Numbered from the stretch's first letter, positions 54,105-63,448 are shown. The stretch is 64,000 nt of DNA from Legionella nagasakiensis (GCF_900639915.1 NZ_CAAAID010000005.1:1-64000), one strand, 5' to 3'. Notes: a model not told the origin generated them from the sequence alone. A program made the numbers and translations.

Positions 54105-55085
54105 ATGATGTGCGTCGTGACCGGTGCAACAGGTTGTCTAGGTTTAAATTTAACGCGCCGTTTGCTAAAGGAAGGGCATGAGGTTGTTGCTCTGGGACGA
54201 AACGAACAATTAGGTCATATTCTTACCCAAATGGGCGCTAAATTTAGAGCATTGGATTTAAGTGAACCAGTACGGTTGCAAGCCATCACCCAAGAAGCGA
54301 AAGTTATTTTTCATTGTGCAGCTTTATCCAGTCCTTGGGGAAAATACAAAGATTTTTACGCAGCGAATGTGGTAGGGACGCAGCATGTGATTGCAGCGAC
54401 ACCGCCAGGGGCACGCCTCGTACACGTTTCTACGCCAAGCATCTATTTTGATTTTAGTGAAAAACACAATATAAAAGAGGATGTGATTTTACCATTGAAA
54501 CCAGCCAATCACTATGTAAAAACCAAGTTATTGGCAGAAGCTTTGGTGGATAAGGCTTATCAGGACAATAATCTTAATGTCATTACCATACGCCCACGAG
54601 CAATTTTTGGACCGTTTGACCGCGCTATTTTACCAAGGTTGTTAAGTGCTGAACGGAATGGTGTTTTACCTGTGATTGGAACGGGGAATAATGTGATTGA
54701 TATCACCTGCGTTGAGAATGTTGTAGACAGTCTTATTTTGGCAGCCAATGCTGCTCCAGAATGTTGCGGCAATAAATACAATATTACCAATGATGAACCT
54801 CGTTCTTTGCAGAGCATTCTTTCTTCATTATTTACTGCATTGCATAAACCATTGAACATCAAATTGGTTCCTTATGCATTAGCAAAACCAATCGCCTTTG
54901 GCTTAGAAAATCTACATCGTTTATTCTTATTGAACTCTGAACCACGATTGACCAAATACACTGCTGCTGTGTTGGCATTGGGACAAACGTTGAATATTGA
55001 AGCTGCGAAAAAAGAGTTAGGTTATCGTCCTAAGGTAACGATCGATGAAGGTATTCGTCAATTTGTCCAATGGTATACGTCATGA
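54105..55085 (+). CDS. NAD(P)-dependent reductase, OleD / 3-beta-HSD-like
   Basis: A 326-residue extended SDR. VVTGATGCLGLNLTRRLL is the Rossmann GxxGxxG motif, and YVKTKLLAE carries the catalytic Tyr-x3-Lys. IRPRAIFGPFD and DITCVENVVDSLILA follow, as in 3-beta-hydroxysteroid dehydrogenase/OleD families. OleD reduces 2-alkyl-3-keto acids. Together with the upstream ketosynthase it implies reduction of a beta-keto product. Coupled to the next gene by an ATGA at 55082. Confidence 0.85.
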   Translation: MMCVVTGATGCLGLNLTRRLLKEGHEVVALGRNEQLGHILTQMGAKFRALDLSEPVRLQAITQEAKVIFHCAALSSPWGKYKDFYAANVVGTQHVIAATPPGARLVHVSTPSIYFDFSEKHNIKEDVILPLKPANHYVKTKLLAEALVDKAYQDNNLNVITIRPRAIFGPFDRAILPRLLSAERNGVLPVIGTGNNVIDITCVENVVDSLILAANAAPECCGNKYNITNDEPRSLQSILSSLFTALHKPLNIKLVPYALAKPIAFGLENLHRLFLLNSEPRLTKYTAAVLALGQTLNIEAAKKELGYRPKVTIDEGIRQFVQWYTS

Positions 55086-55903
55086 GTATCCCTTATCAGT
55101 TATTTGAAGCAGGTTTTTGTAAACATTGCGAGCGAATGACATTAAAGTCTGGTCGCTTAGGGAGTTGCGAATATCCAGCACTTTGTGCGTTAATAAATCA
55201 TCCGACAAAAGGTTATATTTTATTTGATACTGGCTATACAGAGCGGTTTTATCATTTAACTCAAAAATTACCTGCTTCTTTGTACCGACGTTTAACGCCT
55301 GTGACATTAAGAAAATCACTAAAAGAGCAATTAGCCGACGTTCATATTCAACCAGAAGCCATTCGTTATATTGTCATTTCTCATTTCCATGCTGATCATA
55401 TTGGTGGGCTATGTGATTTTCCGCACGCTCAATTTATTTGTCATCAAGAGGCTGTTGATGCCGTTTGTCATAAAACAGGGTGGCGTGCCTTACTGAAAGG
55501 TTTTTTACCCGGGCTTTTACCAGATGATTTTTATGAACGGTTAATCATTCTAAATAATAAAGTTGGGCTTGATGCAACGCTTGCCCCGTTTTCCTTTGGT
55601 TTTGATGTGTTTGATGATGGGCATTTCATTGCTATTCCGCTACCAGGACATGCCCCGGGGCAAATTGGCTTATATTTTGATTCATTGGTTCCTACTTTTT
55701 TAATTGCAGATAGTTGTTGGCATCAGGAAACCTTTAAGGAATTGATTTATCCCAGTGAATTAACCTATCTGGTCCATGATGATAGGAAGGCTTATCGGCA
55801 AACGATTCAAAACTTACATGCGTTATATCAGCATCATCAGTCAATTGATATTATTCCTTCACATTGTGGACATGCGAGGAAGCGTGTGCAGGGTAATGCA
55901 TGA
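55082..55903 (+). CDS. Metallo-beta-lactamase-fold hydrolase
   Basis: The start ATGA at 55082 overlaps the previous stop, giving 273 residues; an ATG at 55070 is an alternative. It has the dizinc motif ISHFHADHIGGL near residue 100, GHAPGQIGLYF, an Asp ligand in LIADSCW and a late His in IIPSHCGH. The family includes lactonases and thioesterases. In the position where olefin operons carry OleB (an alpha/beta hydrolase), this enzyme may hydrolyse a thioester or lactone. Overlaps the following gene by ATGATG. Confidence 0.83.
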   Translation: MSIPYQLFEAGFCKHCERMTLKSGRLGSCEYPALCALINHPTKGYILFDTGYTERFYHLTQKLPASLYRRLTPVTLRKSLKEQLADVHIQPEAIRYIVISHFHADHIGGLCDFPHAQFICHQEAVDAVCHKTGWRALLKGFLPGLLPDDFYERLIILNNKVGLDATLAPFSFGFDVFDDGHFIAIPLPGHAPGQIGLYFDSLVPTFLIADSCWHQETFKELIYPSELTYLVHDDRKAYRQTIQNLHALYQHHQSIDIIPSHCGHARKRVQGNA

Positions 55904-57174
55904 TGATAGCTCGAATTCTTTATTATTATTTTAAAACAACTTATTTGAAGAATCGCTTAAAAAACTCAGAAGTATTACGTCATTATCAAGACATTTGTTT
56001 AAAAAAATTGACCAATGATGCATTAAAATATTCGCCTTTTTATCAGCCCTATTTGGATAAGCCGTTTCATCAATGGCCGATCATTAATAAAAAAATTATG
56101 ATGGAGCAGTTTGATGAAATTAATACAGTGAATATTAAAAAAGAGCAGGCCTTGGAGATTGCCTTAAAGGCTGAACGCACGCGCGATTTTTCACCGATGA
56201 TCAAAAACATTGCTGTTGGTTTGTCTTCTGGCACCTCTGGAAATCGAGGGTTATTTTTAGCGAGTGGGAAGGAGCGTGACGCTTGGGCTGGTATCATGCT
56301 CGCCAAGGCAATGCCTAAAGGAATATGGACAAAAGAACGCATTGCGTTCTTTTTACGAGCAAATAATCGTTTATATGCCACGTTGAATAAAAGCAAAACC
56401 ATTCAGTTTTATTTTTTTGATTTGCTTGCTGATTTTGAGGCGCATATCCAACGATTGAATCGGATTCAGCCAACCATTCTTTCAGCCCCTGCCAGTGTTT
56501 TACGGATGCTTGCTCGGCAAAAACAGCGATTAACCATCAAGCCCAAAAAAATATTTTCGGTTGCGGAAGTATTGGAACAAGAGGAAGAAGAGCAATTATC
56601 TCATTATTTTGATTGTAAAATCTCGCAAATTTATCAATGTACAGAGGGATTCCTTGCTATTAGTGATAAAAAAACAAATCATTTACGGATGAACGAAGAG
56701 TTTCTCATTATCGAAAAAGAATGGTTGGACGAGAAGCGATTTGTGCCGGTGGTTACTGATTTATTGCGTACAACGCAGCCAATCATTCGATATCGTCTAG
56801 ATGATGTTTTGGTTGTAAAAGAATCTACTTCAGGTTTTACTGAACTGTCGGCGATTGAAGGTCGGTTAGGGGATGTTTGTTTTGCAAAAAGAAAAAATGA
56901 AGAGATTCCACTGTTTGCGGATGTGATTCGACAACAAATGGCAAGCAGTGGTGTTGATTTTGAAGATTATCGGATATGTCAGCACGATTTGAAACAATTC
57001 AGTATCCAGGTATATCCGGACGTAAGAGATAAAGAAGCACTCATTGAACACTTAAATCAGCTGTTTATCCACAAAAACTGTGAGATTCCTCAGTGGTCCT
57101 GGCAGGCGTTCAATCCTTACGAACCTGGGGTAAAACGACGCAGGATTGTGTCTTTGGTCAATAAGGCTAAATAA
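55900..57174 (+). CDS. CapK/F390 synthetase-type adenylate-forming enzyme
   Basis: A 424-residue enzyme of the ANL-type adenylating superfamily, nearest the PaaK/CapK-like, F390 synthetase-related group. P-loop-like GLSSGTSGNRGLFLASGKER near residue 105, IYQCTEGFLAIS, then RYRLDDVLVV and a compact C-terminal lobe. It activates carboxylates as acyl-AMP. It is the last gene of the ketosynthase operon and may play the OleC-like activation step or load a fatty acid at the start. Substrate unknown. Confidence 0.8.
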   Translation: MMIARILYYYFKTTYLKNRLKNSEVLRHYQDICLKKLTNDALKYSPFYQPYLDKPFHQWPIINKKIMMEQFDEINTVNIKKEQALEIALKAERTRDFSPMIKNIAVGLSSGTSGNRGLFLASGKERDAWAGIMLAKAMPKGIWTKERIAFFLRANNRLYATLNKSKTIQFYFFDLLADFEAHIQRLNRIQPTILSAPASVLRMLARQKQRLTIKPKKIFSVAEVLEQEEEEQLSHYFDCKISQIYQCTEGFLAISDKKTNHLRMNEEFLIIEKEWLDEKRFVPVVTDLLRTTQPIIRYRLDDVLVVKESTSGFTELSAIEGRLGDVCFAKRKNEEIPLFADVIRQQMASSGVDFEDYRICQHDLKQFSIQVYPDVRDKEALIEHLNQLFIHKNCEIPQWSWQAFNPYEPGVKRRRIVSLVNKAK

Positions 57175-57191
57175 TGTTGAGTAAACAACCT

Positions 57192-58424
57192 TTAAGCATG
57201 TTTCCCGTCCGTGGCATACCAGGTATCGCCTGACATGAGGTTATTCCACCATGCTGTTGTCGTTTCCTGATTCATTGCATCCCAGGGTTGCGAGGTAAGC
57301 ACTAAGGCATTCCCCATTCGTTGAGCAAGCTTTTCCAAACGGTGACACTCTTGACTACGAATTCTATCCCAAGCTTTGCAGGCTTCATCCATAGAAGTGT
57401 AATCATTTAGTGCTTGACCAAGCGCAAGCGCTTCTTGTAATGCTTTTGTAGCGCCACTGCCAATATGCGGCCTTAATATGGTGTTGGCATCTCCTGCCAA
57501 CAGGAGGTTTTGATGATAATTACTGGGAACTGATAAATCATAAATTGCTTGTAGAAAGGGTTCTTTTGTATTTAAGACAAGCTGAGCGATGGCTGAAGGC
57601 AAGCTTTGTTGTGCGAATTGATGAAATTCATCAAGGGTTTTCTGGCTCATGAGGCCAGGTGCCAGACTGCCTTGGTGAGTAATTCCATATTTATCTTTGA
57701 AGATCTGGTCAATGCCTAAATGGCGCCTATCTTGGTAGAGTAACCAATTTAACAAATAGCCATTCTGGTTCATTTTAGGGATATAATAAAAAACTGCATG
57801 TCCGCCAGGATAAAAATAAAAAGGGATCTGATGATGGAAAGGCAGGTCTGATTGTGCAACGAATTCATTTTCCACCGGCAGGACCCCACGCCAACCAACG
57901 TAGCCTGCATAGATTGGTTTTATATCAGGGTAAATAAATTGCCTTCCCAAAGAATGGTATCCATCGGCACAAATAACGACATCAAACGTTTGCGGTTCTT
58001 GTTGGTCAAAATGAAGGGTAATCCGTTGATTTTTATTTTGTACAATGTTTGTTACTAAAAATCCTATATGATAATCTTCATCGGGCACGCGCTTACGCAG
58101 TTGACTGAATAAAACGGCCCAATTTAAGCCGGTTGAATAGAGTGGTTGCTGCCAAAACAATTTTCCTGTCGGTTGGCCATTGTTCGTGTAAAACTGACGT
58201 GAATTAAGTGCGTAATAAGGAATATCCGCATCAAAATAGTCTTGTTCGATGCAGGTTTGCAGTAAATCGGGAGGTATGCCAATTCCTGCTCCTCGGTCAT
58301 GTAAGGAAATTTCGCTACGCTCAAATAGTGTGACAGAATGGCCAAGTTTCCTCAGCGAAATGGCCGTAGCACAGCCGGCAATAGAGCCTCCAATGATGGC
58401 AATGTCCTTTTTTTTCATGCTCAT
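57192..58424 (-). CDS. FAD-dependent monooxygenase (PHBH fold)
   Basis: A 410-residue flavoprotein. Dinucleotide motif IIGGSIAGCATAISLRKLGH at the N terminus, the DG motif VICADGYHSLGRQF near residue 155, and LLAGDANTILRPHIGSGATK (GD motif) near residue 310. NAD(P)H-linked hydroxylation or epoxidation of an aromatic or lipid is typical. It converges with the adenylating enzyme gene (17 bases) and overlaps coaE (ATGA), so it is cotranscribed with coaE but may serve the adjacent pathway. Soluble. Confidence 0.85.
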   Translation of the reverse strand: MSMKKKDIAIIGGSIAGCATAISLRKLGHSVTLFERSEISLHDRGAGIGIPPDLLQTCIEQDYFDADIPYYALNSRQFYTNNGQPTGKLFWQQPLYSTGLNWAVLFSQLRKRVPDEDYHIGFLVTNIVQNKNQRITLHFDQQEPQTFDVVICADGYHSLGRQFIYPDIKPIYAGYVGWRGVLPVENEFVAQSDLPFHHQIPFYFYPGGHAVFYYIPKMNQNGYLLNWLLYQDRRHLGIDQIFKDKYGITHQGSLAPGLMSQKTLDEFHQFAQQSLPSAIAQLVLNTKEPFLQAIYDLSVPSNYHQNLLLAGDANTILRPHIGSGATKALQEALALGQALNDYTSMDEACKAWDRIRSQECHRLEKLAQRMGNALVLTSQPWDAMNQETTTAWWNNLMSGDTWYATDGKHA

Positions 58425-59014
58425 TTGTTTCCTATACTATAGCGTTGATGAAGTGATAGCACCTGTTCTTTTAATTGTTGAATCGTGCCATCATTAACGA
58501 GTATATCGTCTGCTATCTCCAGATGTTTACTAATGTTTGCCTGTGTAGCCAAGATAGTCTTCGCTTCTTCCCGGCTACACTGGTCTCTTTCAGTGAGCCT
58601 TGTGATTTGTGTTTCTTTATCTGCTTTTATAAATAGAATGCGATCAAGGTAAGGATAATTTTTTTTATCAGGAAGCAAGGGAATTTCAATGATACAATAA
58701 GACGCTTGACAGCGATTGACTTCGCGAGTGATTTCCTGGCGTATCAAAGGGTGCAGCAGGTTTTCAAGCCATTGCCTTTCTTTGGGGTCATTGAAAATAA
58801 ATGCTCGCAGCTGGCGACGATTTAATTCGCCGGACTTGTCTTTGATTAATTCCCCAAAATGTTTAACAATTTTAGCAAACGCTGGTTGTCCCTGTCCTGT
58901 TAGCTTTTTGGCAATGTTATCGGCACTGATGACATCCACTCCCAATTCTGCAAATAAAGCCGCTACCGTTGATTTGCCGCTGCCTATGTTGCCTGTCAAG
59001 CCTATGCAAAGCAA
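58421..59014 (-). CDS. coaE: Dephospho-CoA kinase
   Basis: A 197-residue protein of standard CoaE length with Walker A GLTGNIGSGKSTVAALF, the substrate site DVISADNIAKKLTGQGQPAF and the lid AFIFNDPKERQWLENLLHP. It carries out the last step of coenzyme A synthesis. Its stop is overlapped by the FAD monooxygenase start. Upstream on the same strand lies a secreted Cys-repeat protein, 11 bases away. Confidence 0.95.
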   Translation of the reverse strand: MLCIGLTGNIGSGKSTVAALFAELGVDVISADNIAKKLTGQGQPAFAKIVKHFGELIKDKSGELNRRQLRAFIFNDPKERQWLENLLHPLIRQEITREVNRCQASYCIIEIPLLPDKKNYPYLDRILFIKADKETQITRLTERDQCSREEAKTILATQANISKHLEIADDILVNDGTIQQLKEQVLSLHQRYSIGNK

Positions 59015-59025
59015 AATGATGCCTC

Positions 59026-59475
59026 CTATTGGGCGTTAAGATTTTTACAAGTGAGTAAATTTATATAGCAGCTGGCAGGTACGGTACTGCGTTGCTGGCA
59101 ATAGGCTTTCGCACCTAGGGCTGCATCATCTCGGTGTCGATAAATGTCACTCATCCATGCTTTAGCCATACTATCTAGTGCAGTACACCGCCACATGGGA
59201 CGTATGTTTCTTCCTTTAACAATCGCATCACAGGATTCTTTTGCTGTTTTACACGTCTTTGGTGCTCGGCTTTGTTTTTTACAAGCATCATAAGCCTTAT
59301 TAATCGCAGTACGTTCATAAGGACTTTTTGCTATCCATTGATTATTTTCTTGATCATAAGCACTGCATTGCCAGTAGCTGTCATCACCTTTCAGGATAAC
59401 GGCTTCTTGTGCCCATCCTGTTGAAAAAAGAAAGAAAAAAAATGATAAAAATATTATAAGATAAGACTTATTCAT
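59026..59475 (-). CDS. Secreted protein with duplicated Trp-Cys repeat
   Basis: From the ATG at 59473-59475: 149 residues with a signal peptide ending GWAQ. The mature part is two copies of one unit: WQCSAYDQENNQWIAKSPYE with AYDACKKQSRAPKTC, and WRCTALDSMAKAWMSDIYRH with AYCQQRSTVPASC, each followed by a fourth cysteine. Four Cys per unit suggest two disulfides each. A tandem duplication is evident; function unknown. I think the family occurs in Legionella as conserved hypotheticals. It may be cotranscribed with coaE. Confidence 0.7.
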   Translation of the reverse strand: MNKSYLIIFLSFFFFLFSTGWAQEAVILKGDDSYWQCSAYDQENNQWIAKSPYERTAINKAYDACKKQSRAPKTCKTAKESCDAIVKGRNIRPMWRCTALDSMAKAWMSDIYRHRDDAALGAKAYCQQRSTVPASCYINLLTCKNLNAQ

Positions 59476-59543
59476 GCTGATCCCCTGTTTACAAATGAGC
59501 AGTTGCCCACTTTTCATGGATGGTATTCATACATTCTCTGTGA

Positions 59544-60854
59544 TCAGTAAACAGCTTTGATTGAGTTTAATGTAATTTCTGCCAATTTCTCAATGGTTTC
59601 TTGGTTGGTTGTCAACGGAGGAAGCCAATACAGTGTATTTCCTAAAGGGCGTATTAATGCTCCAAGGCTTAGTGCTTCTTGGTAAATTTTAAAGCCGATT
59701 CGTTGATTGCCTCTTTCTTCCAGATCGCCCGCAACACAAGCGCCAAGTGAGCGAATGTTACTTATTTTACCTGTCTCTTTAGCGATGTCGGTAAAATACT
59801 GTTGCATCCATAGACCAAGGGTCTTAGCTTTTTGGTTGATATTTTCACGATGCATGACGTTGATGGTTGCCAGAGCGGCACTCACCGCTAATGGATTTCC
59901 GCTATAGGTGTGAGAATGCAAAAATGATTTACCACAGTCAAAATCATCATAAAAGAGTTGGTAGATGGCGTTATCAATCATAACGCAACTTAATGGTAAA
60001 GTGCCGGAAGTCAATCCTTTTGATAGACAAACCAGATCAGGATTGATTTTGGCATGATCACACGCCAGCCATTCTCCCGTTCTGCATAAGCCAGTCATGA
60101 TTTCATCGGCAATCAGATAAACATCATTTTCTTTTGTCCATAAAGCGAGTTTACGTAAGAAATCTGCACTATAGCAGCGCATGCCGCCGGCTCCCTGAAT
60201 CAGTGGTTCAACAATGAGGGCGCACGCTTTTTCTTTTATTGCTTCAAGTTCGATTAGGGTTTGTTCCCACATTGAATCGCAAGTTTGCCACATTGGATCA
60301 TGTTCACCCGTTACATAAGGAATGTGTTGTAAAAAATGGCAGTTGAGGCCAAAGTGACTGTATGGTTTTTTATAAAGTCCTAAATCACTGATGCTTAAGG
60401 TTGCCAGGGTTTCACCGTGATAACTGTTTTTTAATGAGATAAATTGATCGCGTTCTGGACGTCCACGTAACTGATTGGCATGCAAGGTAAGCTTCATTGC
60501 AATTTCAACGGCACTTGAGCCGTCACTGGCAAAAAATACATGTTGGCGATGACTAAGTATTGCAAGCTCTTCTGCGAGTTTAACAATCTCTGGGTAAGTG
60601 GTATTTGCGCCAATGACATGCTCGAAACGAGTTAATTGGTTTTGGATGGCCATGGTTACTTCAGGAAAACCATGCCCTAAGGATTTACACCACCAGCTGG
60701 AGATGGCATCAATGATTGGACCGCGGTTGGTTTCAAGATAGCTACCTTGGGCATGATGCACCACTAAAGGTGCACATTGTTCAAAATCTTTCATTTGTGA
60801 ACAAGGGTGCCAGATGTGTTTTAAGTCTCGTTGAATGAGATCAGCGTTAACCAT
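59544..60854 (-). CDS. bioA: Adenosylmethionine-8-amino-7-oxononanoate aminotransferase BioA
   Basis: A class III aminotransferase of 436 residues from the ATG at 60852-60854 (a TTG at 60875 would add seven). HIWHPCSQMKDFEQ start is typical of BioA; SSWWCKSLGHGFPEV, SDGSSAVEIAMKLT and the PLP lysine in LVCLSKGLTSG (about residue 272) are present. It makes DAPA from KAPA in biotin synthesis. Divergent from bioB with a BirA-like operator at 60844-60875 covering its start, so biotin represses it, by inference. Confidence 0.95.
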   Translation of the reverse strand: MVNADLIQRDLKHIWHPCSQMKDFEQCAPLVVHHAQGSYLETNRGPIIDAISSWWCKSLGHGFPEVTMAIQNQLTRFEHVIGANTTYPEIVKLAEELAILSHRQHVFFASDGSSAVEIAMKLTLHANQLRGRPERDQFISLKNSYHGETLATLSISDLGLYKKPYSHFGLNCHFLQHIPYVTGEHDPMWQTCDSMWEQTLIELEAIKEKACALIVEPLIQGAGGMRCYSADFLRKLALWTKENDVYLIADEIMTGLCRTGEWLACDHAKINPDLVCLSKGLTSGTLPLSCVMIDNAIYQLFYDDFDCGKSFLHSHTYSGNPLAVSAALATINVMHRENINQKAKTLGLWMQQYFTDIAKETGKISNIRSLGACVAGDLEERGNQRIGFKIYQEALSLGALIRPLGNTLYWLPPLTTNQETIEKLAEITLNSIKAVY

Positions 60855-60875
60855 AAAAATAAATTTGGTTGACAA
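60844..60875. promoter_or_regulatory. BirA-like biotin operator
   Basis: On the minus strand TTGTCAACC, 14 bases, then GGTTAACGC resembles the proteobacterial BirA operator TTGTAAACC-N14/15-GGTTTACAA: one mismatch in the first half and three in the second, with correct spacing. It overlaps the bioA start, upstream of the divergent bioB gene. Repression by biotin-loaded BirA would fit both genes. Confidence 0.55.
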
Positions 60876-60953
60876 TACGTGGCGTCACTCTATCATGTTC
60901 AGTTTTCAGTCTCAATTAATGCGATTATAAGAAGTTAAAATACGGGAGCCAAT

Positions 60954-61919
60954 ATGACCGAACGCACGCAATCCTGGAGCCTTGAGGACGTGGCTCAAAT
61001 TTATGAACAGCCATTCAATGATTTATTGCATAAAGCGCATACCATTCATCGCCAGCATCATCAAGCGAATGCGCTACAATTAGCGACGTTATTAAGTATA
61101 AAAACAGGCGCTTGTCCGGAAGACTGTGGTTATTGTTCCCAAAGCGGTCACCATACAACGCACGTTGAAAAAGAAAAATTGATGTCAGTCGAACAAGTTC
61201 TGGCATCAGCGCGTGAAGCAAAAGCAGGAGGAGCCAAACGTTTTTGTATGGGAGCGGCCTGGCGTTGTCCGCCAACCAAGGTGATGCCGGAGTTACAAGC
61301 CATGATTGCGGGTGTTAAAAACCTTGGTATGGAAACTTGTATGACGCTCGGCATGCTTTCTGAAGAACAAGCGCAAGCATTAAAAGAAGCAGGTTTGGAT
61401 TATTACAATCATAATATCGATACGTCGCCAAGTTATTACGATAAGGTTGTTACCACTCGTAAATTTAGCGACCGATTGCAGACGTTGGAACATGTCCGAA
61501 AAGCTGGAATCCATGTTTGTTGTGGTGGGATTTTAGGACTTGGGGAAACCCGCAGCGATCGCATCGAATTTCTGTTTACGCTGGCAAATCTGGAAGAGCC
61601 ACCAGAAAGCGTTCCTATCAATCGTTTGATTCCTGTTCAGGGAACGCCGCTGGCATATGCTGAGCCAGTAGATAATATAGAGCTTGTACGTACCGTCGCA
61701 ACAGCACGAATATTAATGCCTGAAAGTGCTATTCGTTTGACGGCAGGGCGCACGGAAATGAGCGATGAATTGCAAGCATTGTGTTTTTATGCTGGTGCTA
61801 ACTCAGTGTTTATTGGCGATAAATTATTAACGGAAGAAAATCCACAACGAGAGAAGGATAAATTATTGTTTGACAAGTTGGGCATACAGGCTGCAATGAC
61901 TGAAGCGGCTTTAATCTAA
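60954..61919 (+). CDS. bioB: Biotin synthase BioB
   Basis: A 321-residue radical SAM protein with the [4Fe-4S] motif [15 protein letters not shown] (C-x3-C-x2-C) at about residue 50-60. The second cluster ligands are present: [34 protein letters not shown]-like [15 protein letters not shown], and the conserved RLTAGRTEM with the 2Fe-2S arginine. It inserts sulfur into dethiobiotin. Ribosome site CGGGAG. Divergent from bioA with about 100 bases between starts. Confidence 0.97.
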   Translation: MTERTQSWSLEDVAQIYEQPFNDLLHKAHTIHRQHHQANALQLATLLSIKTGACPEDCGYCSQSGHHTTHVEKEKLMSVEQVLASAREAKAGGAKRFCMGAAWRCPPTKVMPELQAMIAGVKNLGMETCMTLGMLSEEQAQALKEAGLDYYNHNIDTSPSYYDKVVTTRKFSDRLQTLEHVRKAGIHVCCGGILGLGETRSDRIEFLFTLANLEEPPESVPINRLIPVQGTPLAYAEPVDNIELVRTVATARILMPESAIRLTAGRTEMSDELQALCFYAGANSVFIGDKLLTEENPQREKDKLLFDKLGIQAAMTEAALI

Positions 61920-61947
61920 AAGGTCTTGAGGCTCAATGGGCGCTTGC

Positions 61948-62061
61948 AAAAATCCTCCCTACCCCTTTACAAAAGGGGGGAACCTTAGGATATGAATTGA
62001 AACCATTAAGCTTCTCCTTAATGCCTCCCTTTTCATAAAAGAGGCTACTAGGGGGATTTAT
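61948..62061. repeat. Palindromic REP/MITE-like repeat
   Basis: Outer arms AAATCCTCCCTA (from 61950) and TAGGGGGATTTA (to 62060) are near-complementary. Inside are two further GC-rich hairpins: CCCCTTT-acaa-AAGGGGGG at 61962-61980 and CCTCCCTTTTC-ATAAAAGAGG at 62024-62043. This layout (outer AAATCCcCCcT, paired CCCCTTT/AAAGGGG) is a dispersed bacterial repeat type. It lies between convergent bioB and the M48 peptidase gene, likely ending both transcripts. Confidence 0.6.
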
Positions 62062-62068
62062 AAAGCCA

Positions 62069-63448
62069 TTATTTTTCCTTGAGGAACTTGATTTCTTCAA
62101 TTTTGGCAGTGATTCTTGCCTTTAACAAACGATCGTTTGTTGATAATTTTTGAGCTAATTTTAATTGATTTATGGCACTGTGATGACGACCTTGCAATAA
62201 TTCACACTGTGCTTGTGTAAAATAAGCATAATCTTTGCGGTGAGCCTTGGCTTGCGCTTGAGCAAGCAATTGACAAAGCGGTAAATCTTGCTTAAACATT
62301 CGACTGCCTTTAAGCAAGAGATTGGCTGCCTTTTCTGCTTGGCCAGCATTCATTAATCCTTGAGCATAGCTTATCAGGCTTGCGTAGTTGTCGGGATAAT
62401 TTGCTTGCAGTTCACCCAGCCTCGTTAAAGCACGCACATTCTGATGACGGCCAAGTTCAGCTTGGGCCATTGCAATTTCAAAAAATAAATTATCATGTTC
62501 ATATTGGAGCAAAGGATTTAATTGGTTTTCCGCTTTTTCATAGTTATTTATATTAAGCAGGGCTAAAGCATAACCATATTGACAGGCTTTGATATTGTTG
62601 TTTTTCTGACAGTGTTGTTGGTAGTAATCAAGCAGTTGCTTATTGTCGGTTGCAACGGATGTTCTGACTAATTCTTTAAATAAATGATAATCAAAGCTAT
62701 CGATATAATGCTTTTGCGGCAAAGACAGGCTGCGATTTTCTGCCTCGGCAATTCGGTCTTCATCCAATGGATGAGTACGTAAAATAGCAGGGATATTGGC
62801 GGTGTAATAATAGCGTGAACTTTGCTGCATTTTTTTAAAAAATGCAGCCATGCCACGCGGGTCAAGTCCTGATTTTATAAGCATATCAATGCCAATTCTA
62901 TCGGCTTCTTTTTCATTGGCACGGGTGAAGTTAATATTATCTTGGGCAATTCCAGTAAGCGAGGCCATAAGTGCTCCACTCCCTAGAACAGGATTAACAA
63001 CGCCAAGCGCTGCTGCTGCCAGAATGGAAGCAAGCGCTGGGATACGCATTTGTTTTTGATGTTGAATCATGCGATACAAGTGATGCAGGCGTACATGCGC
63101 CATTTCATGAGCCATGACAGCGGCAAGTTCACTTTCGTTTTCTGTGGCAAGAATAAGCTGTGAATTGATACCAATATAACCGCCTGGTCCAGCAAATGCA
63201 TTGATTTCATTGGATTTAACAATAAAAAAATAAGGGATAGGTAATTGAGAGTTGCGCGCCAGCGTTTTTCCAAGGTGATTAATATACTGGTTAGCCAAAG
63301 GATGGCGTAATACGCTATCGGATTGATTGATTTGTTGGATAAATTCTTTTTCGAGCTCTTCTAATTCTGTTGTTGAATAGGGGGAGTAGGCTGCCCATAA
63401 GGTATGGTAAAGTAATAGGCTTAGAAAAAAAGTAAAGTATCGCTTCAT
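62069..63448 (-). CDS. M48 metalloprotease with TPR domain (BepA-like)
   Basis: The ATG at 63446-63448 begins MKRYFTFFLSLLLYHTLWAA, a signal peptide, and gives 459 residues; the longer frame has no export signal at its start. Zinc site HEMAH (about residue 113) with the third ligand in ANEKEADRIG, and an active-site GGYIGINSQL loop. The C-terminal half carries TPR-like helices. BepA (YfgC) in E. coli assists and degrades LptD and BAM substrates in the periplasm. It is probably its counterpart. It is divergent from ribD, with about 190 bases between starts. Confidence 0.88.
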   Translation of the reverse strand: MKRYFTFFLSLLLYHTLWAAYSPYSTTELEELEKEFIQQINQSDSVLRHPLANQYINHLGKTLARNSQLPIPYFFIVKSNEINAFAGPGGYIGINSQLILATENESELAAVMAHEMAHVRLHHLYRMIQHQKQMRIPALASILAAAALGVVNPVLGSGALMASLTGIAQDNINFTRANEKEADRIGIDMLIKSGLDPRGMAAFFKKMQQSSRYYYTANIPAILRTHPLDEDRIAEAENRSLSLPQKHYIDSFDYHLFKELVRTSVATDNKQLLDYYQQHCQKNNNIKACQYGYALALLNINNYEKAENQLNPLLQYEHDNLFFEIAMAQAELGRHQNVRALTRLGELQANYPDNYASLISYAQGLMNAGQAEKAANLLLKGSRMFKQDLPLCQLLAQAQAKAHRKDYAYFTQAQCELLQGRHHSAINQLKLAQKLSTNDRLLKARITAKIEEIKFLKEK

